From positions 1 to 64,000 of the forward strand of contig CAVYEG010000002.1 of the NCBI GenBank assembly GCA_963767565.1: a DNA stretch of 64,000 bases, given 5' to 3'. This document shows positions 24,065 through 32,102 of this stretch, in pieces (position 1 is the first letter of the stretch; each line of letters opens with the position of its first letter). Source of the DNA: Palsa-504 sp963767565. GTDB lineage: Bacteria; Actinomycetota; Actinomycetes; Streptosporangiales; Streptosporangiaceae. The notes beneath the pieces were generated by a model that saw nothing but the letters and a program-made list of their open reading frames with translations, did no database searches and was not told where the DNA came from. The position numbers were made by a program, and so were the translations under genes.

Positions 24065-25427
24065 CCTCGGCGGAACCTGGCGCGATAACAGCTACCCGGG
24101 CCTGACCTGCGACATACCGTCGCACTTGTACTCGTTCTCGTTCCGGCCCTGGCGCTGGAGCCGGCGTTTCCCGCCGCGCGAGGAGATCCTCGCCTACCTG
24201 CACGCACTGGTCGCCGAGCGCGGCCTCGGGCCGCACCTGCGTTTCGGCTGCGGCGTCGCGGCGGCCGAGTTCGACGAACACCGCGCGGCCTGGAACCTCA
24301 CCCTTGACGATGGCGGCACGCTGCAGGCGACGGCAGTGGTCTGCGCCCTCGGCCAGCTCGGCCGTCCCGCCCTGCCCGACATCGCCGGGCGGGAAGGGTT
24401 CGCCGGACCGTGGTGGCATTCCGCCCGCTGGAACCACGATGTCAGCCTGGCCGGCCAGCGGGTGGCCGTCGTCGGCACCGGGGCCAGCGCCATCCAGTTC
24501 GTACCCGAGATCGCCAAGGTCGCCGGGCACGTCGACGTCTACCAGCGCAGCGCCCCGTACGTGCTGCCCAAGGCCGACCGGCCGTACCGCGATGCCGAGC
24601 AGGCGCTGTACGACCGGCTGCCCGTGGTGCGCAAGGCGGACCGGCTGCGCATCTTCCTCTACGGCGAGCTGCTCACCAGCGGCTTCGTCCTGTCGCCCAA
24701 GATGCAAGCCGCGCCGATGCAGCTGTGGCGCCGCCAGCTCCGCGCCCAGATCGCCGATCCCGAGCTGCGCGCCAGGTGCATCCCTGACTACGTGCTGGGC
24801 TGCAAGCGGGTCGTGTTCTCCAACGACTGGTACCCGGCGCTGGCGCGGCCGGACGTGGAACTGGTCACCGAACCGATCGAGCGGATCGTCCCGGACGGGG
24901 TGGTGACCGCCGACGGCACGATTCGCGCCGCGGACGTGATCATCTACGGCACCGGGTTCAAGGCGGCGGAGTTCCTCGCGCCGATGCTGGTGTCCGGCCT
25001 CGGCGGCCGGCCGCTGCAGCAGGCCTGGCCGGACGGACCGCAGGCCTACCTCGGCATCACGGTTTCCGGGTTCCCGAATTTCTTCATGCTCTACGGGCCC
25101 AACACCAACCTCGGCGGGAATTCGATCATCTACATGCTCGAAGGCCAGATCGGCTACGTCCTCGGCGCGGTCCAGGCGCTCCCGGCCGAGCGCCTGGCCT
25201 GGCTTGACGTGCGTCCCGAGGTGCAGGACGCGTTCAACTCCTGGGTGCAGTCGGCCAGCCGGACCTCGGTGTGGGAGAGCGGCTGCCATAACTGGTACAC
25301 GACGGCCTCCGGCCGCAACACCAACAACTGGCCCGCTCAGACGTTCATGTACCGGTACCGGGTCCGGCGCTTCGAGCTGGCCGCGTATCGGGTCATGCCG
25401 GTCATGGCCGGCACCGGCGCGGCATGA
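23955..25427 (+). CDS. Baeyer-Villiger monooxygenase (FAD/NADPH)
   Basis: A 490-residue flavin monooxygenase. The FAD Rossmann motif is VVVIGAGFGGIG at residues 4-15. The BVMO fingerprint FxGxxxHxxxW is present as FAGPWWHSARW near residue 150. The NADPH Rossmann motif VAVVGTGASAIQ follows at about residue 172. The conserved GGTWRDNSYPGLTCD and a C-terminal YGPNTNLGGNS also fit. Such enzymes insert oxygen beside a ketone to give an ester or lactone. ATG 23955 has GGGAG upstream. Its stop overlaps the start of an esterase gene by 4 bp (ATGA), which strongly suggests that the ester product is hydrolysed by that enzyme. Confidence 0.9.
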   Translation: MSYQVVVIGAGFGGIGMAIALKQAGIEDFVVVDRADDLGGTWRDNSYPGLTCDIPSHLYSFSFRPWRWSRRFPPREEILAYLHALVAERGLGPHLRFGCGVAAAEFDEHRAAWNLTLDDGGTLQATAVVCALGQLGRPALPDIAGREGFAGPWWHSARWNHDVSLAGQRVAVVGTGASAIQFVPEIAKVAGHVDVYQRSAPYVLPKADRPYRDAEQALYDRLPVVRKADRLRIFLYGELLTSGFVLSPKMQAAPMQLWRRQLRAQIADPELRARCIPDYVLGCKRVVFSNDWYPALARPDVELVTEPIERIVPDGVVTADGTIRAADVIIYGTGFKAAEFLAPMLVSGLGGRPLQQAWPDGPQAYLGITVSGFPNFFMLYGPNTNLGGNSIIYMLEGQIGYVLGAVQALPAERLAWLDVRPEVQDAFNSWVQSASRTSVWESGCHNWYTTASGRNTNNWPAQTFMYRYRVRRFELAAYRVMPVMAGTGAA

Positions 25428-26338
25428 CCGCCCGCCGCGCGCGCCGGGGCCTGCGCGTCCCGCCTGCGGTCATGCGCCTGGCGGCGGGGCAGCTCGGCGG
25501 GCGCGCCCTGGACCCGGCGCTGCCGTGGCCGGTGCAGCGGACCCGGCTGGACCAGGCCACCAGGATCGCCCTGCTGCCCCGGCGCACCACGGTCACCGAG
25601 CAGACGGTAGCCGGACTGCGCGCCGAGGTGGTGTCCTCCCGGGCACCGGATTCGGGCCTGACGGTGATCCACTTTCACGGCGGCGGCTATTGCCTGGGCT
25701 CGGCGGTCACGGCCCGGTCGTGGGCGGCGCACCTGAGCGCCCAGACGGGCTGCCGGGTGATCTTGCCCGAATACCGCCTGGCCCCCGAGCATCCCTATCC
25801 GGCCGCGCTCGAGGACGCCCAGGCGGTCACCAAGGCCCTGTCCGGCGCTGGCCCGGTGGTGGTGTCGGGGGACTCAGCCGGCGGCGGGCTCGCGCTGGCC
25901 CTGGTCCTGTCGATGCGCGACGCGGGGCAGGAACTCCCGGCCGGGGCCATCCTGCTGTCGCCCTGGCTCGATCTGGGCCGCGACCGCCGGGCCCTCCCGG
26001 ACCTGGTGCGCCGCGACGTCCTGCTCACGCCGGACTGGCTCGACGCCTGCGCCCGCGCCTACGCCGACCCGTCCAGCTGGGCCGCCCCGTTGATCTCCCC
26101 GCTGCACGCCGCGCACGCCGGGCTGCCGCCGCTGCTGATCCAGGCCGGGACCGAGGAACTGCTCGCGCCAGACGCCGGGCTGCTGGCCGCCAGCGCTTCG
26201 GCCGCCGGGGTGGACGTGACGTACACCAGGTGGCCGCGCATGTGGCACGACTTCACGCTGCAGGCCGGTCTGCTCGCCGCGGCCGACAGCGCGGTGGCCC
26301 AAGCATCGTGGTTCGTCAGCCAGGTAACCGGGGCGTGA
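25424..26338 (+). CDS. Alpha/beta-hydrolase, HSL (GDXG) esterase
   Basis: A 304-residue esterase of the hormone-sensitive-lipase group. The oxyanion-hole motif is HFHGGGYCLGS. The nucleophile Ser lies in VVSGDSAGGGLAL (GDSAG). A C-terminal His is in MWHDFTLQ, and an acidic residue in AGTEELLAPDAG completes the triad. It is translationally coupled to the Baeyer-Villiger enzyme through an ATGA overlap. I infer that the pair opens a ketone or cyclic ketone to an alcohol and an acid. There is no signal peptide, so it acts in the cytoplasm. Confidence 0.88.
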   Translation: MTARRARRGLRVPPAVMRLAAGQLGGRALDPALPWPVQRTRLDQATRIALLPRRTTVTEQTVAGLRAEVVSSRAPDSGLTVIHFHGGGYCLGSAVTARSWAAHLSAQTGCRVILPEYRLAPEHPYPAALEDAQAVTKALSGAGPVVVSGDSAGGGLALALVLSMRDAGQELPAGAILLSPWLDLGRDRRALPDLVRRDVLLTPDWLDACARAYADPSSWAAPLISPLHAAHAGLPPLLIQAGTEELLAPDAGLLAASASAAGVDVTYTRWPRMWHDFTLQAGLLAAADSAVAQASWFVSQVTGA

Positions 26339-26347
26339 CGGCCGAAT

Positions 26348-29300
26348 TCAGCGTGTCGCATTAACTCCCGTCGTGGACGGCAGCAGGGGCGAGGTCACGG
26401 TCCACGGATTAGGACTGGCCGTCGGCAGATGATGTGCCGGGTCGGCGAGCACGACGGCGGTCCCCGAAGCCGTACTGCCGTCGAGCGGCTGCAGCGTCTT
26501 GCCGGGGACCGCCGCGCACGATATCGAGTATTCGGCGGAGCCGACCGCGGTAACGGCCGAGGAACTAAACTTCCAGCGCTGGAGATCCGGGTGGTGCGAC
26601 CCCTGCGAGCCGGGCGCATATTTCAGATCCTGCTTGATGCCCAGCGTTGTCCCGGGGCCGGCGTGAATGCCGGAGGGCGCATTCACGGTCACGTACAATC
26701 CGGCGAGCGTCCGGATGCAGACGAAACCGTCGCCTGCGTCTTCGAACCGGAACGCTTGCGCATCGGTGCCATTCGGCGTGTACTGCCACAGCGGAGCTCC
26801 GGCAGCCGTACTGGCGGCCTGCACGTCGAGGCACATCGTGGCGGCGACGTACGTCAGGTTATACGGGATGAACGGGCGGAACTGCTCCGGCCGGATCGTG
26901 GCGTCCAGAATCTCGGACAGGTCATGGGCCGCGGCATACCTCGCGCCCATATACGGAGGGTCGTCGCTCATGAATCGCCGGGCGATCGTCTTCAGGATCG
27001 AGGTGTGATCGAAGTGCAGCGTGTCCGAGCCGAACACCGTGCCGCTTTTGATCCAGGGTGAGATCACGAAGCACGGTACGCGCACGCCGGTGGTCGGGAG
27101 CATCTCCGGAGATACCTTGGCCGCCGGGACCGGCGGCACATGGTCGTAAAATCCGCCGTGCTCGTCGTAGATGATGACGAGCAGGGTCTTCTCCCATTTC
27201 GGGCTGGCGACCAGGGTCTCCACCAGGCCGCGGATGAACCGCTGGCTGTTGCGGATGTCCGATGGCGGTTCGTCGCAGAAGCTGTCGGGCGGATAGTCGA
27301 CGAAGTGCGGATCGATGAAAGACACGGACGGCAGGTTCCCGGAATTCGCCAGCGCGGCAAAGCCCCGCTCGGGATCGTCGAAGCTGATGACATTCTGTGA
27401 GTCAAAGGTATGACGTTCGAAGAACCGGAGGAAAGTGTAGAAGTTCTCGAAGTAGGCCCAGGAGACCTCCCGCTCGGTCAGGAGGTCGAAGATCGTATCG
27501 GTGAGCACCGGCAGGAGGGGACTGGAATTCGCGTACTCCCAGGCGCCCCAGGGGTCGATGTTCGGCCGTCCCGTGAGCTGGTAGAAGCGGTTCGGGAACG
27601 TGGGGCCCGGGTGCGGGGCAAACCACCGGTGGCCGACGGCGAAATCGCGGGCCAGCGAGTCGTAGGTGGGCACGTTGTCCGCCGTGTGATAACCCATTAC
27701 GCGGTGGGCCGTCGCCGGGCCGCACTCGTCGGCCTGCGCCTGCACGAAACCGTCCATTGCACCGCCGTTGACCTGGACCGCGACGCGCTCGGAATCGTTG
27801 GGCGGCCCGGGCGAGAAGATCACGTCTCCCGCCGCGAGGCGGAATGACTGGATCTTCCGCCCGTTGAACATGTTGAACTCGCCGCCCTTGAGGCCGTCCA
27901 CGTCGTTCCGGTTCATGCCGCCCTTGTCGAAGGGCAGGCTCAGGTATCCCAGCATGTGGTCGAAGGACCGGTTCTCCTGGGTCAGGACCACGATATGGTC
28001 GATGTTCGCCAATCTGGCGGGCGCCAGTGTGGCTGGCCAGCCGGGCGGGGCCTGGTAGGCGAAGGTCTTTTCCGGGCTGATGTAACTGAGGCTCAGGACG
28101 TCGTTGCTGACGCTGAGCCCCACCAGCGTGCACGGACTCGGGTACGGCAGCAGTTCGGAATTTCCGCTGGCAATGACGCTTCCCATCAGCCAGGAGCTGG
28201 CCGTCGCATTAAGCGAATCCCGGAGCGTTACGTTCGTGATGGGGTCAGCCTCACTGAGGCGGTTGAAGATTCCTTCCCGGATCGCCTTCTGGATAATGTC
28301 CCCGGGATCAAACGTCGAGGACGTGGTGAAGGTAACGTCCACCACCTGACCGATCAGGTCTGTCTTGTACTGCGCGGGGTCTGCGGTTACGTCGTTCAAC
28401 GGCTGTCCCAGGAACGTCCCGCTTACCGTGTACAGGGGCGAATTGGCTTCCTGGGTAAACGTGACCGCGTTGATGTCATCCACCCAGCCCACCAGGTCGA
28501 CGGCGTTGGTGGCCTGGTGGTACCGGAGCGTGAGCCGGATCCTGATCTCGAACTTGATCACGTCGATGGAGATCGTCCCGGTGATTTCCGTCGGGCCGCC
28601 CGTCTCGAACTGCAGATCCATGGTGAGCGGTGTCTGGCTGTCGCCCGAGTTGACGCCGAGCGTCAAGGTCTGGCTGTTGATGTCGTTGAGATGAACCCCG
28701 AGCCCGAACCACGTCGTGAACTGCCCCAGCTCCGAGATGCTGTGCGAATAAGTCGTGCCCATCTTGACAGCGGGGTCAAGCGGCTGCCCGTCCGGCGGCG
28801 GCGGATCATTGACGATGAACTGCATGTCCATGAATGACGGCGGTATCTGATCGCCGAAATCCTTCGCGCTGTCGAGCTTGAGCTGTATGAGCGGATCCGG
28901 GCTGCCGACTGCCTGCCTGCTGTCGAGCAGTTCCTGGAGCTTCTGCCCGACGAAAGCAAGCGAGATGTTCTTGTCGCGCGGGAACGGCTGGGAGCTCAGC
29001 GGGGGGTACGGACAGAACAACGCAGGGAAGGCGCGCCCGTTGTAGACTCCCATGTGCTTGTGATGATCTTGATCGAGCACGACTCCGGAGATTGTCCACG
29101 AGTAGGGCTGGTCCTGGCCGAAGAAGAATGTCACGCGGTAGTCGAAGATCCACTGGTCCTCGCCCGCGGCGATGTTGATGAAAACGACCGGCAGGACCAT
29201 GTCCCGCAGGAAGATCGTATTGGAAACCAGCGGGAGATCGATGCGCTTGTAGGTATCACCGGAATCCGGGAACGTCTGGCCCTGGGCCACGTCGGTGGCC

Positions 29301-31099
29301 ACCGAGATGTCCTGGCTCGCGGTCGCGCTCTGCCGGTTGACAATGTGGATGTTGAGCGTGGTATCGGAATTCTTGTCGTCGTCGTGCGTGTGGAATTCGA
29401 TCGTCACCCCGGTCAAGATGGAATCCGTGACCGGTACGGGGCGGGACGGGGCGGGGCGGACCTCGGAGCATATGCCGTAGTAGTTGCGGTTGTCCTGGTT
29501 GAGAACGATCCCGGCCAGGCCGTTGATGTTCGAACTGAACGGGGGAAGCACGGTCCCGTCATCCAGCGTGATGGTGAGGGTGTAGTCGAACTTCCACGTG
29601 TCACTTGATTCCGCGAGGATGTGGATGTGCACCGCGGGAAGCAGGAGTTCCTCGACCGGTATCGGCTTTGACCGCAACTGGATGTCGACCGTATGCGTGG
29701 AGTGGTCCCCGAAGGTGTGCCCCTGGCTCGCGTTGATGGCGCAGCCGAGATAGGGATTCTTGCCGAACCAGTCGGCGTCGTGCGCCTGGTACTCCTGAAG
29801 GTTCGCGACGTAGGTGCCGGGCCCGGCGGAATCCGACGAGTCGCTGCTGCGGTTCATGACGAAGACGTGCAGCAGAGAATCGTCGTTCAAGTCGTCATCG
29901 TAGGTATGGAAGTCGATGGTGATCGACTGGACTACCGGTCCGGCGTGGTAGCCGAAGTCGGCCAGCACGAAACTGGCGGCCTGGAAACTCCCGTCCCCGT
30001 TGCTCAGGGCGACCCAGACTCCCGCGTCGCCGAAGCCGATGATGTCCGCCTTGCGGTCGCCGTTCAGGTCGGCGAGGTAGCGGGGGTGGAGCGGGACCCG
30101 CCATCCCTGGTTGTAGCAGAATCCAGCCAGCACCAGCGCCGCGCCGCTTCCTCCGGTGACCGAAACCCAGACGCCGTCGTCGCCGAAGCCGACCAGATCG
30201 GCCTTCCCGTCGCCGGTCACGTCGGCGGCAAAGCGGGGGTGGTTCTCGATACGCCAGCCGTTGTTGTATCCCATGTCAGCGAGGATGAACGTGGCCGCGG
30301 CGAAGGTGCCGTCGCCGTTGCCGGTCGCGGAATAAACTCCCGCGTCGCCGAACCCGATGATGTCGGCGCGGTGATCGCCGTTGAGGTCACCCATGATCCG
30401 CAGGTGCTTGGTCCCGTCCCAGCCCTGCGCCTGGTCGAATCCGGCGAGCACCAGTTTCGGCGGCGCAAACGTGCCGTCTCCGTTGCTCAGGGCGACCCAG
30501 ACTCCGTCCGTCCCGAACCCGACCAGGTCCGCCCGGCCGTCGCCGGTCACATCCACCACGAAGCGCGGGTTCTGATCGACGCGCCAGCCCTGGTCATATC
30601 CCAGGTCCGTGACCACGAGTCGCGGCGCCTGGAAGGTACCGTCGCCATTGCCGAGGGCCACCCATACGCCGGCATTGCCGAATCCGATTAGGTCGGCCTG
30701 GCCGTCTCCGGTGATATCGGCGACGAAGCGCGGATGCTGATCGACGCGCCAGCCCTGGTCATATCCCAGGTCCGCGACGACGAACTTCATGGCCTGGAAG
30801 GTGCCATCCCCGTTGTTCCGCGCCGCCCAGACGCCTGCATCGCCGAAACCGATAATGTCCGCGCGGCCGTCCCCGGTCAGGTCCGCGAGGAAACGGGGAT
30901 GCCTTTCGACCATCCAGCCCGTGTGGAAGCTGAATCCGCAAAGAACCATGTTCGGCGGCTGGAAAGTGCCGTTGCCGTTGTTGAGGGAGGCCCAGACGCC
31001 GTCAAGTCCGAAGCCGGCGATGTCCGCCCGGCCGTCCCCGGTCAGGTCCGCCACGAGGCGTGGTTGCTCGGGACCCCAGCTCTGACCACTCCAGCTCAT
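26348..31099 (-). CDS. Giant FG-GAP propeller / phospholipase C-like phosphoesterase / lectin-like fusion
   Basis: A 1583-residue multidomain protein. Residues 1-390 hold seven repeats of about 53 residues (PRFLADLTGDGRADIIGFG pattern), each with a DxTGDGxAD calcium loop, so a seven-blade propeller is expected. Residues 395-720 hold two copies of a beta domain opening FHTYDDD and FHTHDDD. After a third beta-rich part, residues 1030-1400 form a phospholipase C/AcpA-type phosphoesterase with TQENRSFDHMLG, HPGPTFPNRFYQLTG and YDEHGGFYDHVPP. The last 170 residues (CLDVQAAS ... LWQYTPNGTDAQAFRF) resemble a ricin-like trefoil. No signal peptide is visible at MSWSGQSW, although all parts look extracellular. 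It converges on the esterase gene with a 9-bp gap. Substrates may be phospholipids or phosphate esters. Confidence 0.8.
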   Translation of the reverse strand: MSWSGQSWGPEQPRLVADLTGDGRADIAGFGLDGVWASLNNGNGTFQPPNMVLCGFSFHTGWMVERHPRFLADLTGDGRADIIGFGDAGVWAARNNGDGTFQAMKFVVADLGYDQGWRVDQHPRFVADITGDGQADLIGFGNAGVWVALGNGDGTFQAPRLVVTDLGYDQGWRVDQNPRFVVDVTGDGRADLVGFGTDGVWVALSNGDGTFAPPKLVLAGFDQAQGWDGTKHLRIMGDLNGDHRADIIGFGDAGVYSATGNGDGTFAAATFILADMGYNNGWRIENHPRFAADVTGDGKADLVGFGDDGVWVSVTGGSGAALVLAGFCYNQGWRVPLHPRYLADLNGDRKADIIGFGDAGVWVALSNGDGSFQAASFVLADFGYHAGPVVQSITIDFHTYDDDLNDDSLLHVFVMNRSSDSSDSAGPGTYVANLQEYQAHDADWFGKNPYLGCAINASQGHTFGDHSTHTVDIQLRSKPIPVEELLLPAVHIHILAESSDTWKFDYTLTITLDDGTVLPPFSSNINGLAGIVLNQDNRNYYGICSEVRPAPSRPVPVTDSILTGVTIEFHTHDDDKNSDTTLNIHIVNRQSATASQDISVATDVAQGQTFPDSGDTYKRIDLPLVSNTIFLRDMVLPVVFINIAAGEDQWIFDYRVTFFFGQDQPYSWTISGVVLDQDHHKHMGVYNGRAFPALFCPYPPLSSQPFPRDKNISLAFVGQKLQELLDSRQAVGSPDPLIQLKLDSAKDFGDQIPPSFMDMQFIVNDPPPPDGQPLDPAVKMGTTYSHSISELGQFTTWFGLGVHLNDINSQTLTLGVNSGDSQTPLTMDLQFETGGPTEITGTISIDVIKFEIRIRLTLRYHQATNAVDLVGWVDDINAVTFTQEANSPLYTVSGTFLGQPLNDVTADPAQYKTDLIGQVVDVTFTTSSTFDPGDIIQKAIREGIFNRLSEADPITNVTLRDSLNATASSWLMGSVIASGNSELLPYPSPCTLVGLSVSNDVLSLSYISPEKTFAYQAPPGWPATLAPARLANIDHIVVLTQENRSFDHMLGYLSLPFDKGGMNRNDVDGLKGGEFNMFNGRKIQSFRLAAGDVIFSPGPPNDSERVAVQVNGGAMDGFVQAQADECGPATAHRVMGYHTADNVPTYDSLARDFAVGHRWFAPHPGPTFPNRFYQLTGRPNIDPWGAWEYANSSPLLPVLTDTIFDLLTEREVSWAYFENFYTFLRFFERHTFDSQNVISFDDPERGFAALANSGNLPSVSFIDPHFVDYPPDSFCDEPPSDIRNSQRFIRGLVETLVASPKWEKTLLVIIYDEHGGFYDHVPPVPAAKVSPEMLPTTGVRVPCFVISPWIKSGTVFGSDTLHFDHTSILKTIARRFMSDDPPYMGARYAAAHDLSEILDATIRPEQFRPFIPYNLTYVAATMCLDVQAASTAAGAPLWQYTPNGTDAQAFRFEDAGDGFVCIRTLAGLYVTVNAPSGIHAGPGTTLGIKQDLKYAPGSQGSHHPDLQRWKFSSSAVTAVGSAEYSISCAAVPGKTLQPLDGSTASGTAVVLADPAHHLPTASPNPWTVTSPLLPSTTGVNATR

Positions 31100-31248
31100 C
31101 TCCGCGTCCTCCCTGGGTTAGCCATGCGCTTGGCCACGTCAAAGGTGCCCATCGGTGTTGACCGCCTTCAATCGGTACGGATGAGGTTTGGCGTCCGGTG
31201 ATACACGCGCCGGACGGAAACTTCCCGGCCGGCCGCGCCGGTGACCGC

Positions 31249-31289
31249 GGATCCGGACCTGAAAGACTGGGATCACCGTGTCCGGATCC
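31249..31289. repeat. 10-bp inverted repeat upstream of the giant gene
   Basis: GGATCCGGAC (31249-31258) and its complement GTCCGGATCC (31280-31289) are separated by 21 nt in the gap between the giant gene and the Ada-like gene. This may be an operator or a hairpin in the leader of either. The rest of the 31100-31328 gap shows no gene. Confidence 0.4.
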
Positions 31290-31328
31290 GGCGGGAGGAA
31301 GGCCGGACCATGAAGTAAGTCTGGAGTC

Positions 31329-31502
31329 ATGACCACGTACTCCGCCGTCGTCACCACCGGCATCTGCTGCCGGCCGGGCTGCGCGGGGAGGCCGCTGGCG
31401 CAGAGCGTCCGGACCTTTGACCATCCGGCCGCGGCCGCGGCTGCGGGCTTCCGTGCCTGCCACCGCTGCCGCCCCTACCGGGTAGCGGGACCGTTGCGAT
31501 AG
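31329..31502 (+). CDS. Stand-alone Ada-type zinc-binding mini-protein
   Basis: A 57-residue frame that matches only the N-terminal metal-binding module of Ada. VVTTGICCRPGC and GFRACHRCRPYRVAG give four cysteines with spacing C14-x3-C18-x25-C44-x2-C47, as in Ada (C-x3-C-x26-C-x2-C). In Ada the first Cys accepts a methyl group from DNA phosphotriesters. The usual GIYC is changed here to GICC, giving a fifth Cys at residue 13. GGAG lies just upstream of ATG 31329. No AraC, alkyltransferase or glycosylase domain follows. The role could be methyl sensing, DNA binding, or none if it is a fragment. Confidence 0.65.
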   Translation: MTTYSAVVTTGICCRPGCAGRPLAQSVRTFDHPAAAAAAGFRACHRCRPYRVAGPLR

Positions 31503-31506
31503 CCGG

Positions 31507-32097
31507 TTATGGCTGATTACGTGCGGTCGGGCAGTTTGCGAGGGTTTCGAAGGCCTGGTTGATGAGGTCGGGTAGTTCGGGGGTGCCGTTGTTTTCGACC
31601 CAGGTGAGGACGGCGGTGCTTGCGGCGGCGAGGCATGCCGCGACGATAACCCTGGTCTGGAAGTCGGGGCCGGGGCCTAGGGCCTGGAAGATGAGCTGCT
31701 GGGTGGCCATCTGGTCTGCCCAGAGCCGTTCCCGTAGCACGGGCGTGGACACGATGAGCTTGTTCTGGGCGAGCAGTGCGTCGCGGTCGGTGTCGTAGAC
31801 CTGCTGAAGTCCGTGGAGCAGCGCCGCGCGGATCCGCTGGGGGAGGGGCCAGGCGGCCGGGGTCTGCTGGAGCAGCGCGGCGATCATGGGGTCGTAGCTG
31901 TCGGACAGGGCCACGTCTTCCTTGGCGGGGAAGTAGCGGAAAAACGTCATGTGCGAGACGCCCGCCGCGGCCGCGATCTGCTCGACGGTGGTGGCGTCGT
32001 ATCCCTGTTCGCTGAACAGCCGCAGCGCGCTCGCGCGGATACGGTCGCGGGTGGCGGCCTTCTTGCGCTGCCGCCAGTCCGGCTGGAGGTCGGTCAT
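31507..32097 (-). CDS. TetR family regulator (downstream of MFS gene)
   Basis: A 196-residue regulator. The HTH is clear: TRDRIRASALRLFSEQGYDA followed by VEQIAAAAGVSHMTFFRYFP. The C-terminal domain resembles the MftR-like/TetR_C group with VIVAACLAAASTAVLTWVEN. ATG 32097 lies 5 bp after the MFS stop, so both genes are one transcript. It probably binds the TTAGT and TATGTTAG palindromes upstream of the MFS gene and so represses its own operon. The ligand is unknown. Confidence 0.88.
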   Translation of the reverse strand: MTDLQPDWRQRKKAATRDRIRASALRLFSEQGYDATTVEQIAAAAGVSHMTFFRYFPAKEDVALSDSYDPMIAALLQQTPAAWPLPQRIRAALLHGLQQVYDTDRDALLAQNKLIVSTPVLRERLWADQMATQQLIFQALGPGPDFQTRVIVAACLAAASTAVLTWVENNGTPELPDLINQAFETLANCPTARNQP

Positions 32098-32102
32098 AAG
32101 TC

